Origin: Pseudobutyrivibrio ruminis CF1b
GTDB taxonomy: Bacteria > Bacillota > Clostridia > Lachnospirales > Lachnospiraceae
Assembly: GCF_000424005.1 (NCBI RefSeq)
Contig: NZ_AUJB01000005.1
Location: forward strand, 1-64,000
Reading direction: 5' to 3'
Length of the DNA stretch: 64,000 bases
The notes below the pieces were generated by a model. That model was given only the letters and a program-made list of their open reading frames with translations, did no database searches and was not told where the DNA came from. Of the stretch, positions 51,679-58,753 are shown piece after piece. Both the position numbers and the translations under genes were made by a program. The first letter of the stretch is position 1. Every line of letters starts with the position of its first letter.

Positions 51679-53181
51679 GTGAATATAGTTTACAGCTTTA
51701 TTTTTTGGTTTTCTTTAGTGCTTATGGTGGTGCTAATTAATCCAAATCTAAAAATCAACAGAATAAAAATTAATGAAGCCACAGCTAAGGAATGGCGAAT
51801 AGGGCTTGCGCTGATGATTTACTTAATCATTGTGTGCTTACTACCTATGGATTTGTCTCCAAGTTATAATGGTCACCATAAAACTCAGAGACAGCAGTAC
51901 GAACAGCAGGCCGAGGCATTTGCAGCAGGACATCTATATCTTGATTTGGAAGTGGACCCAAAGCTTGAAGCGATGGAAAATCCATATGACAGATGGGGCC
52001 GTGATGAGGTTGGTGCCAATTTTGAATACGACACAGCTTACTACAAAGGCCACTATTATATGTACTTTGGTGTGACACCTGTTGTATTGGTATATTTGCC
52101 ATATTTGTTGATCACGGGACATTCGCTGTTAGGATTCAGAGGCACACAGATAATAGTAACCGTATTGATTTTTGCAATGTGTCTATTGTTTAAGAAGCTT
52201 GCGGACATATTCTTTAAAGAAATGAAATTTGGTAGTTACATTATGCTGTGTGCTACTATGTCTATCATTTCTGTTTGGTATGCAGTTGGAGCTCCATCGC
52301 TTTATACTGTTCCAAATGTAATGGGAATATGTGTGGAGCTGTTTAGTTTCTTCTTCTACTTGAAGGCAGTATATGATGACTGTAGTGAGAACAAGTCTAT
52401 CGTATATGCGGTATTAGGAGGATTATTCGGAGCTTTAGCATTTGGCTGTAGACCTACTATCGCATTTGCGAATTTTTTCGCTATTCCTTTAGTAGTTACC
52501 TATTTTAGAAGACGAGGATTTTCTATAAAGTTATTGTTAAAGCTTTTATTCGTTGCTATACCATATGCAGTCTGTGGTGGATTGATTATGGCATACAACT
52601 ATTTACGATTTGAGAATCCATTTGAGTTTGGCCAGTCTTACCAGCTTACTACTGAGGATCAGTCTCAGTACATGAGTATGCTTTCAAGACTTAATCTAAA
52701 AGAAGAGATACATGGAATAGTTCATTATTTTGTTATCTCATCAAGAGATATCAATTTACTTGAACTGGGAGCATTTGTATCATTCCCAATTCTTTTATTT
52801 ATTGTATTTGCGATATTTAACAGTAAGACATTTGGCGAAATAAAAGAGGATAAGATGATTGCATCAGTAGTAACCCTTATCCTTATAAATATTTTTATAG
52901 CAGCTATGGATACCCTTTGGTCTCCATATTTCTGGCCAAGATATAGAATGGATATCTACTGGCTGGTAGGAGTACTTGCTTTTATAGCTATAGGTTATTG
53001 CTTTAGAGTATACGAGAATAGCAAAGCTCTTACAGTAGTAATCGCAGTACTTTGTGATATTTCAATTGCTATGTGTTTTTTGATGTGTATCTATCCATTC
53101 GATCATAATTTTACATTTGATTTTAATCTGACTGTTATGGATGTTGTGAAGAGTCTTGTAACTTTTGGAATGGTTCAGTAA
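51679..53181 (+). CDS. Polytopic membrane protein, probable GT-C-type glycosyltransferase
   Basis: GTG 51679 follows TAGGAAG by 8 nt. The 500-residue product is hydrophobic with a large soluble loop between the early membrane segments (about 65-130): AEAFAAGHLYLDLEVDPKLE, NPYDRWGRDEVGANFEYDTA and YYKGHYYMYFGVTP. The AxGHLYLDxxVxPxL pattern is seen in GT-C-like proteins of actinobacterial and clostridial glycan loci, with an acidic loop near the first membrane segment. GCRPTIAFANF (about 255-265) follows later. It begins a plus-strand set with two more membrane genes. Function is inferred. Confidence 0.65.
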   Translation: MNIVYSFIFWFSLVLMVVLINPNLKINRIKINEATAKEWRIGLALMIYLIIVCLLPMDLSPSYNGHHKTQRQQYEQQAEAFAAGHLYLDLEVDPKLEAMENPYDRWGRDEVGANFEYDTAYYKGHYYMYFGVTPVVLVYLPYLLITGHSLLGFRGTQIIVTVLIFAMCLLFKKLADIFFKEMKFGSYIMLCATMSIISVWYAVGAPSLYTVPNVMGICVELFSFFFYLKAVYDDCSENKSIVYAVLGGLFGALAFGCRPTIAFANFFAIPLVVTYFRRRGFSIKLLLKLLFVAIPYAVCGGLIMAYNYLRFENPFEFGQSYQLTTEDQSQYMSMLSRLNLKEEIHGIVHYFVISSRDINLLELGAFVSFPILLFIVFAIFNSKTFGEIKEDKMIASVVTLILINIFIAAMDTLWSPYFWPRYRMDIYWLVGVLAFIAIGYCFRVYENSKALTVVIAVLCDISIAMCFLMCIYPFDHNFTFDFNLTVMDVVKSLVTFGMVQ

Positions 53182-53192
53182 GGAGATAATGC

Positions 53193-54842
53193 TTGGATAA
53201 TAAAGGTTTAATAAAAAAATTATTCAAAGAGAAGAATTTCATAGCAATTTCATTAGTAATGATGGTATTACTTTTTAGTTTGCCAGCATTTAGAAGTGGT
53301 GTTTATCTGGGACATGATTTGGTGTTTCATCTGGGAAGAATACAGGTGATTGCAGCAGAGCTTAGGTCAGGTCAGTTTCCAGTAAGATATGAGCACGATG
53401 CATGGTTTGGGTACGGCTATATCAGTTCTACCATGTATCCTAATATTTTCATGTATTTTCCAGCTGTACTAAATATATTGGGAGTACCTCTTTTTAGAGC
53501 CTACAATATATATGTAATTGCGGTAAACATAGCCACAGTTGGAATATCATATTTTAGTTTTAAAAGGATTTTCAAAGAGAATAAGTGGGGGCTTTTAGGA
53601 ACTCTCATTTATTCTTTTGCAGCTTATAGATTTTCTAATGTATATCAAAGAGCAGCAGTGGGAGAATACACAGCGATGGCATTTATCCCACTATTGGTAT
53701 ATGGCTTTTATAAGCTCTACTTTGAAGAAAAGGAAGAGCCAATATTCAAAAGAATAGCTCCTATAGTTATCGCAGCATTCGGTGTCTTACAGACACATAT
53801 GCTTACTACAGAGATGCTTGCAATCTTTGTATTTATATTTGCTTTGGTTTATATCAAGAGAACGTTAAAGGTTTTCAAAGAACTAATGCTAAGTGTAGTA
53901 GTTATTCTGCTTACCAACGCTTTTTATCTAGTTCCATTTTTGCAGATATATCTTACAGAACATTTGAATATCAATACATCCATTACAAAGTTTGGTGTGG
54001 ATGGTGAAGGATTGTATATCTCACAGTTTTTCAAACCTTTTTCGCAAGGTAGAGGAGCTGATTTGTCATGGTCGCCAAATCACGAGGAGTTTTTAGCTCT
54101 TGGAATCGGATTGGTAATCTGTGTGGTAGCTATGATTGCTCTAATAGTATTTTCAAAGAAACTAATTGTTGGTGAAAATGGGAAGAAACATTTTAAAGCT
54201 GCGCTTTTGATCTTTGGATTAGGACTACTAGCAGCATATGTATCGTCGATTTATTTCCCATGGAAAGCATTTGAGGGAGGCAGTTTTGTAGATAAGCTAT
54301 TAAGCTCAATTCAGTTCCCATGGAGATATCTATCTATAATGAACATATGCTTCACTGTAGTGGGAGTTTATGCTATAAAAACATTTTCACAAAAGAAGAA
54401 CTTATACAAGATTTCATTTGTACTATTTGGAGTTATAGCTTTTCTTCAGGCAGGAATATTTTTTAGATACCTGTCATATTCCAATGAGACATTTGCAGGT
54501 AATCATATGGATGGATGGCCTGGAGAAGCAGATAGTCTTTATCTTATAGATGGCACAGATAAGAAGATTATCGAAGAAGAGGGCGATAATGTGGAAATAG
54601 TGTTTGACGCGAACACTGTTACATTACCGAAATTTGGGTATAAAAATATGGTTGTTACTGATGATCAAACGGGAGAAGAGATTCAGTGGCAACTGGGAGA
54701 TAATAATAGAATAGTAATAGCCAGCGAGGATTATTCCGAAGACATAACTGTGGATTATAAGATTCCATGGATATGGCATTTGAGCGAGTTGGTTTCACTT
54801 ATATCTGTAGTAGGATATTTGGTTGTTGCTAGGGGAAAATAA
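53193..54842 (+). CDS. PTPS-related-domain membrane protein, GT-C-like
   Basis: The start is TTG 53193, with AAGGAG 9 nt before it. The 549-residue product has about a dozen membrane segments. GHDLVFHLGRIQVIAAELR (about 40-58) and FGYGYISSTMYPNIFMYFP (about 72-90) are the hallmark of the 6-pyruvoyl-tetrahydropterin-synthase-related membrane family (a GT-C-like group named for a poor resemblance). AAYRFSNVYQRAAVGEY follows, with SFPW-like PWRYLS near 385. The soluble C-terminal region (about 455-530) ends in a membrane anchor. The family is common in Lachnospiraceae glycan loci; its reaction is not proven. Confidence 0.72.
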   Translation: MDNKGLIKKLFKEKNFIAISLVMMVLLFSLPAFRSGVYLGHDLVFHLGRIQVIAAELRSGQFPVRYEHDAWFGYGYISSTMYPNIFMYFPAVLNILGVPLFRAYNIYVIAVNIATVGISYFSFKRIFKENKWGLLGTLIYSFAAYRFSNVYQRAAVGEYTAMAFIPLLVYGFYKLYFEEKEEPIFKRIAPIVIAAFGVLQTHMLTTEMLAIFVFIFALVYIKRTLKVFKELMLSVVVILLTNAFYLVPFLQIYLTEHLNINTSITKFGVDGEGLYISQFFKPFSQGRGADLSWSPNHEEFLALGIGLVICVVAMIALIVFSKKLIVGENGKKHFKAALLIFGLGLLAAYVSSIYFPWKAFEGGSFVDKLLSSIQFPWRYLSIMNICFTVVGVYAIKTFSQKKNLYKISFVLFGVIAFLQAGIFFRYLSYSNETFAGNHMDGWPGEADSLYLIDGTDKKIIEEEGDNVEIVFDANTVTLPKFGYKNMVVTDDQTGEEIQWQLGDNNRIVIASEDYSEDITVDYKIPWIWHLSELVSLISVVGYLVVARGK

Positions 54843-54868
54843 TAATTAATAGGGGGGACGGAGGTTAT

Positions 54869-55924
54869 ATGAAGAAGGGTGATAATTCACTTCAGTTATT
54901 AAACAAATATAGAGGAGAAATTATGGGTATTTCTGCTCTATGGATTTTTATTTTCCATATCTGGTTACCTGATTGGAACCTGCCAAAGTTATGGGTTTTA
55001 ATTAGAACAATGGGCTATTCGGGAGTAGATGTATTCTTACTTATTTCTGGAATCGGAATGACATATGCTATAAAAAAACAGTCTATTCCTGTTTTTTATG
55101 TAAGAAGATTAAAACGATTGCTTCCTGCATATTTAATTGTAGGAGTTATACAAGCATTTATCTCGCCATGGAGTTTTGTTGGCTTTTTGGCTCATGTAAG
55201 TGGCTATAAATTTTACACGGTTGATTTATATAGTTTCTTGTGGTTTATTCCTGCAATTGGTACATATTATTTATTCTTTCCATGGTTTTATAAAATAGCT
55301 GAAAAGACAAAAGCACCTATTCATTTCTTTATAGATGTAATTGTTGTTTGGGCAATAGTAAGTCCACTAATAATAGGTACTCTTAGAGAAGATTTATTTA
55401 TTCTTACAAATAGAATTCCTATTTTTATAATGGGAGTAATCTTTGGATTAATGATTCAGAATAAGGATATAGTAATTAGTAAGGCTGGCTGGATCACACT
55501 TATATTAATCAATATTCTGAGTGTATATTTAGCCTACTTAACAATTTACACGGATTACTTCTTGTTTGTTCCTTATTCAAGATTCTGTATACCATCATTC
55601 CTTACAGCAGTTTCGTTTGCACTTTTATTTGCTAAGATGTGTGATTTGCTGAGTAATTATGGAGAATCCAAATTCGTAAAAATTTCTAAGAAGATAATGG
55701 TGTTCTATGGTGCAATAAGTTTTGAGTTTTACTGTTTCCAAGAATTGCTGATAGATATTATTTTTAGTTATAGAGACGGAGAATTTTGGTGGGCTAAATT
55801 TATATCAGTGTTTATACTGGATACGCTACTGGCGGTTATTGTTAGTAAGGTGTTTACTTGGGTATTTGCTAAAGTTGAGAAAGGGCTGAAGCAGGTTAAT
55901 TTAAATGGGGAAAACAGAAAATAG
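54869..55924 (+). CDS. Acyltransferase-3 family membrane protein
   Basis: A 351-residue protein with about ten hydrophobic segments. The start LNKYRGEIMGISALWIFIFH (about 11-30) puts the R and H of the AT3 signature (R-x10-H) in place. SGVDVFLLISGIGMTYAI (about 52-69), FYVRRLKRLLPAY and WFIPAIGTYYLFFPWF follow. The catalytic His after the first membrane segment is His30. It uses an acyl-CoA to O-acylate a sugar. RBS CGGAGG precedes the ATG. It ends the plus-strand set before the noncoding leader. Confidence 0.9.
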   Translation: MKKGDNSLQLLNKYRGEIMGISALWIFIFHIWLPDWNLPKLWVLIRTMGYSGVDVFLLISGIGMTYAIKKQSIPVFYVRRLKRLLPAYLIVGVIQAFISPWSFVGFLAHVSGYKFYTVDLYSFLWFIPAIGTYYLFFPWFYKIAEKTKAPIHFFIDVIVVWAIVSPLIIGTLREDLFILTNRIPIFIMGVIFGLMIQNKDIVISKAGWITLILINILSVYLAYLTIYTDYFLFVPYSRFCIPSFLTAVSFALLFAKMCDLLSNYGESKFVKISKKIMVFYGAISFEFYCFQELLIDIIFSYRDGEFWWAKFISVFILDTLLAVIVSKVFTWVFAKVEKGLKQVNLNGENRK

Positions 55925-56257
55925 TACTGTATACTATTAACAAAAGTGCTCATTAACAAGGTACTAACAATAAGGTCGTAAAAAAGCAGGTATTATAAAA
56001 AAAAATAATATGAAATATGATAGAATGTTAGCTGTAAATCTTTTGTAAATGAAAAGTGTATTGAAATTACGTTGGAAAGTGTTATCATAGACTCACGGCC
56101 GTAGAGATTAATATCGATGAAGCTTGAGGGTATTTGTACTTTAATATTTATAAGACAAAACCACAAACAGCTTTATACGATGAAGATGAGATTCTATCAA
56201 ATAAAAAAGCTATTGCACCGGTGCCCAGACTCATGTAAAACGGAGGAGGATATATCG
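55925..56257 (+). promoter_or_regulatory. Noncoding gap of 333 nt with a long leader and palindromes
   Basis: No convincing gene is present. An in-frame ATG at 56117 exists but lacks a ribosome site, while ATG 56258 has a strong one. A promoter candidate lies at 56061-56088 and would give a leader of about 160 nt. The leader has ACGGCCGT (56095-56102) and GCACCGGTGC (56215-56224), two perfect GC palindromes in AT-rich text. They could be operator or RNA-structure elements. Repeated ATTAACAA-type words occur at about 55938-55970. Confidence 0.45.
56061..56088 (+). promoter_or_regulatory. Candidate sigma-A promoter for the 70-residue protein
   Basis: TTGAAA (56061-56066) and TATCAT (56083-56088) are 16 nt apart. 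Both boxes match the consensus at five of six or near that. The start of transcription would be near 56095, at the first palindrome. Confidence 0.5.
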
Positions 56258-56470
56258 ATGGGCAAAAGTCCAAATGCTGCGGATATAACGAGAGCACTCG
56301 CTCTATTAGGTGGTGGAGCAAAAAAAAATGGCGGAGATGGAATGTTAGGTGGAATTAAGAATATCTTTGAAAAAGGAATTCTGATTGGCAGAAACTCACA
56401 TCTCCAAGAACAAGATCAAAAGATTGATATAGAACAGACTAATGAAAAGATAGAAGATCAAGAGATATAA
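56258..56470 (+). CDS. Small protein of unknown function (70 aa)
   Basis: ATG 56258 follows a very strong GGAGGAGGA site by 7 nt, so it is preferred over ATG 56117. The product starts MGKSPNAADITRALALLGGG, has a Gly-rich middle (GGAKKNGGDGMLGGI, about 18-33), a short amphipathic NIFEKGILIGRN stretch, and an acidic, Gln/Glu-rich end (QEQDQKIDIEQTNEK). No signal peptide or known motif is seen. It has its own promoter and terminator. A phage-, bacteriocin- or regulator-like protein is possible; I do not recognise it. Confidence 0.6.
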   Translation: MGKSPNAADITRALALLGGGAKKNGGDGMLGGIKNIFEKGILIGRNSHLQEQDQKIDIEQTNEKIEDQEI

Positions 56471-56513
56471 AGATTCTAAGGTTTGCAGTACCTCAAAACT
56501 GACAATATTTTTT

Positions 56514-56549
56514 CGGGCTTTCGGATGATTCGTTCGAAAGCCTGTTTTA
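56514..56549 (+). terminator. Intrinsic terminator after the 70-residue protein
   Basis: CGGGCTTTCG (56514-56523) pairs with CGAAAGCCTG (56535-56544), with one G-T pair near the base, around an 11-nt loop. TTTTATTA follows at 56545. It is 44 nt after the stop codon. Confidence 0.8.
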
Positions 56550-56652
56550 TTATAAATGTGGATTGGTTAGATTGCAATTACTAGTCGAAAGACTCTGGTC
56601 GTAAACGGTAAATAATGAGTACCGTAAGCGCCTAATAAAAAGGCGGCCCTCC

Positions 56653-56700
56653 TAAAATCTCTCGCACCCAAGCGAGGATTGCGAGGATGCGAGTATTTTA
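56653..56700. repeat. Inverted repeat near the tnpC-side end
   Basis: TAAAATCTCTCGCA (56653-56666) faces TGCGAGTATTTTA (56688-56700); the arms CTCGCA/TGCGAG pair exactly, and TAAAAT/ATTTTA pair outside a small bulge. It lies just after the tnp remnant stop on its strand, and A/T runs on both sides would make a weak bidirectional terminator. Confidence 0.4.
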
Positions 56701-56706
56701 CTCCAA

Positions 56707-57144
56707 TTATCTTTTACATTTTTCAATTACATCCCGACGCCAAGGAGCAATTGTTTCCAACTGTTCATCACTCCAATCTTTCGATGGGCGCTGACTCAGG
56801 ATATATTTGATGTATTCATAAATATTTAGTTCATGAGCTTTTGCCATTTCTACGATACTGGCACAATTGTTTGATGGAAGTTGCTGAACCACTGGTGGCT
56901 TTTCAGCAGGAAGTTCATCGACAATTTCAAGTTTCACGATATCTGGTTTTGAATCAATATGGTAATCTTCGGCATATGTTCTGTCAGGAACATTAGCTCC
57001 ATCTCGTTTTAACTGTTTTACCCAGCTATAAAAGGTACTGCTCTGGATATCGTGCTTCTTGCACCACATGTAATCGGATAAGCCGCTGTTGCGGCATTCC
57101 ATTACCATGTCAAATTTTTGTTGCTTAGTAAATTTGCTTCGCAT
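56707..57144 (-). pseudogene. IS66 TnpA N-terminus fused to TnpC C-terminus
   Basis: Start ATG 57144 has GGAGG before it on the minus strand. Of 145 codons, about 1-60 match IS66 accessory TnpA: FTKQQKFDMVMECRNSGLSD (about 5-24) then WCKKHDIQSSTFYSWVKQL, a helix-turn-helix. From about 92 the text (CASIVEMAKAHELNIYEY, then IKYILSQRPS and LETIAPW) is the typical IS66 transposase C-terminal piece. The catalytic DDE part and TnpB are gone. The frame is intact, so a DNA-binding fragment could still be made and might bind the element ends. It cannot transpose alone. Confidence 0.72.
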
Positions 57145-57160
57145 AATAACAACCTCCATG

Positions 57161-57262
57161 TGTAGTGAAACACTCCACTTTGAATAATCTATTCGATATG
57201 GAGTAAATTGCTCCATATGAGTGAACTATATCGAATGATAATTGGAGTGAAATGCTCCATAT
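57161..57262. repeat. Cluster of small iterated palindromes upstream of the tnp remnant
   Basis: Two near-identical units, ATGGAG-taaattg-CTCCAT (57198-57216) and TTGGAG-tgaaatg-CTCCAT (57242-57260), each form a short hairpin. ATTCGATAT (57191-57199) and ATATCGAAT (57228-57236) form a 9-bp outer repeat around the first. A third, inverted and partial copy (GTGAAACACTCCAC) is at 57165-57178. They lie between the tnpA start and the IS end, where a leader is normally short. They may be operators, transposase-binding sites or a tiny MITE-like insertion. Confidence 0.55.
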
Positions 57263-57375
57263 ATTTAGCTGTTATTATTATTTCAAAAGTGCCGCTGTCA
57301 GTCATGACGGTGGAACACTAAGCGCTTACTATAGGTCAACCCCACAAAGTAGAATAAATAGAATAATTGTGCTAG

Positions 57376-57416
57376 AATTGTAGTTGTGTCTTTTGTCACA
57401 ACTACAATTTTTTTGT
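57376..57416 (+). terminator. Perfect 13-bp intrinsic terminator in the leader of the next operon
   Basis: AATTGTAGTTGTG (57376-57388) pairs exactly with CACAACTACAATT (57397-57409) around an 8-nt loop, and seven T follow (57408-57414). It sits 25 nt before the gene start at 57440, on the strand of that operon. This is where an attenuator would be, or it may end a transcript coming from the IS. The stem is AT-rich but strong for its class. Confidence 0.75.
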
Positions 57417-57439
57417 GGGATTTTAGGAGAGTATATGTT

Positions 57440-58753
57440 ATGAAGCTATCTATAAAGAGTAGACAGTTGTTTTGGATAATTGTATTGCTGATATCGGTAG
57501 TGTCCTGCATTTTCCTAGGAGATATAGTAGGGGAAAGTGTATACTATTTTATTGATGGATTGGTAATTACATTTCTTTCGGTTATGTTATTTTTTAACAT
57601 ATATTCTTTGAAGGTTTCATCTAATATTAAAATTGTTATTTCTATAGGCGTTATATTCCGAGTATTGTTATTATTAATTGCCTCATTTAATATAGGGGGA
57701 ATTGGGGCGTTTTTTAACTCTAGTGATCCGATGGATTTCTTGAGAGTGGGAACGGAATATTATCACGGCGATTATCATGATTATATTACAAACTATCCAC
57801 ATATAATTGAAATACTATTTAATATATTTGGGCCATATCAATTTGTTCCCAGACTTGTAAATATATTATGTTGGTATGCAGGAGTAATACTTATTTATTA
57901 TTCGGCAGGCAAAAAACTCTATGGTATATTGGAGTTTTATTTAATTGGGTTTTATTGCCTTTTACCAATGCAATTGTGGGTAACGGTTTCCATTATGAGA
58001 GAAAGCATAATGGAACTTTTTTTGATGATTGGAGTTGTATACTTATATCGTTGGCATAAATCAGGGAAATTATGGTATCTAGTTATCGCAATTATAGTTA
58101 CTGCACCGAGTGTGTGGCTACATGCGGGATGCATAGCCTTTTGGGGTACGGCTTTTTTGAGCTTTATATTTTGGAACGAAAGAAATTTAAAATGGAAGCT
58201 GGTTTCGATTAAGAGCGGAGTATTGATTATTCTTCTTCTGATGTCAGAAGTGATATATGAAAAAGTTTTAGCAAAGATATTTCCTGAGTATTGTTTGACA
58301 CTTTCATTTTCAATAAAAGATTTTACCGATAGACCATATGTTGTTGGAAATTCTGATTATATTGTAGGTTCAGGGGTGGTATCAAGCCTATCTGAATTTG
58401 TGTTGAGTACAGTAAAAAGATGTTTTTATTTTTGGGTTTCTCCAACACCTAATTTTTGGAATAGCTTAAAAGATATTGTGGTGTTTTGTATAGATTCGCT
58501 ACCTTGGGTGATTGTATTTTATATAATGTATAAATTAATAAAACATAAACAAGATAGTTTTGTGATTAATGGAGTAATACTAATATTAATGTATGCTTTG
58601 GTATACGCTTGGGGAACAAGAAATGCATTCACAGCAATTAGACATAGAGATATGTTATCTGGTCCGATTGTCATGATGATTATGTATAGTATTCCTGATA
58701 TTTCCCAAAAGATTCATATTAAAAGGAATAGTGTAGCGAATGAGTACAGATAG
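57440..58753 (+). CDS. Polytopic membrane protein, Wzy- or GT-C-like
   Basis: ATG 57440 follows TAGGAGAG by 9 nt; 57386 is an earlier in-frame start inside the terminator and is unlikely. The 437-residue product is hydrophobic. The loop at about 90-120 holds SSDPMDFLRVGTEYYHGDY, ITNYPHIIEILFNIFGPY follows, then MQLWVTVSIMRESIMELFLM (about 180-199) and a SVWLHAGCIAFWG loop. SIMRES in an outer or inner loop followed by H-A-G is typical of EpsG- or Wzy-like proteins of clostridial loci. It is first in the AT-rich last operon. The family name is not certain. Confidence 0.6.
   Translation: MKLSIKSRQLFWIIVLLISVVSCIFLGDIVGESVYYFIDGLVITFLSVMLFFNIYSLKVSSNIKIVISIGVIFRVLLLLIASFNIGGIGAFFNSSDPMDFLRVGTEYYHGDYHDYITNYPHIIEILFNIFGPYQFVPRLVNILCWYAGVILIYYSAGKKLYGILEFYLIGFYCLLPMQLWVTVSIMRESIMELFLMIGVVYLYRWHKSGKLWYLVIAIIVTAPSVWLHAGCIAFWGTAFLSFIFWNERNLKWKLVSIKSGVLIILLLMSEVIYEKVLAKIFPEYCLTLSFSIKDFTDRPYVVGNSDYIVGSGVVSSLSEFVLSTVKRCFYFWVSPTPNFWNSLKDIVVFCIDSLPWVIVFYIMYKLIKHKQDSFVINGVILILMYALVYAWGTRNAFTAIRHRDMLSGPIVMMIMYSIPDISQKIHIKRNSVANEYR

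Larger units (their letters stand above)
56624..57329 (-). mobile_element. IS66-family element relic with an internal deletion
   Basis: The left end GTAAGCGCCTAA (56624-56635) and the right end, read on the minus strand from 57329, GTAAGCGCTTAG, match at 10 of 12 bases and have the GTAAGCG start of IS66 inverted repeats. The span is 706 bp, against about 2.5 kb for a complete IS66 element. Its only gene is a TnpA start joined to a TnpC end. The order (end, tnpA start, tnpC end, end) is that of a full element with the middle lost. No 8-bp target repeat is seen: TGAGTACC stands on one side and TATAGGTC on the other. Confidence 0.7.

Noticed and set aside
56117-56257. Longer start for the 70-residue protein
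   Set aside because: No ribosome site at 56117, basic unrelated N-terminal text, and a very strong site directly before ATG 56258.
57161-57262. CRISPR-like array
   Set aside because: Only two to three short palindromic units with no constant repeats of 24-37 nt and no regular spacers; no cas genes.
57298-57510. Minus-strand small frame across the terminator
   Set aside because: It crosses a perfect terminator stem and the IS end and has no start signal.
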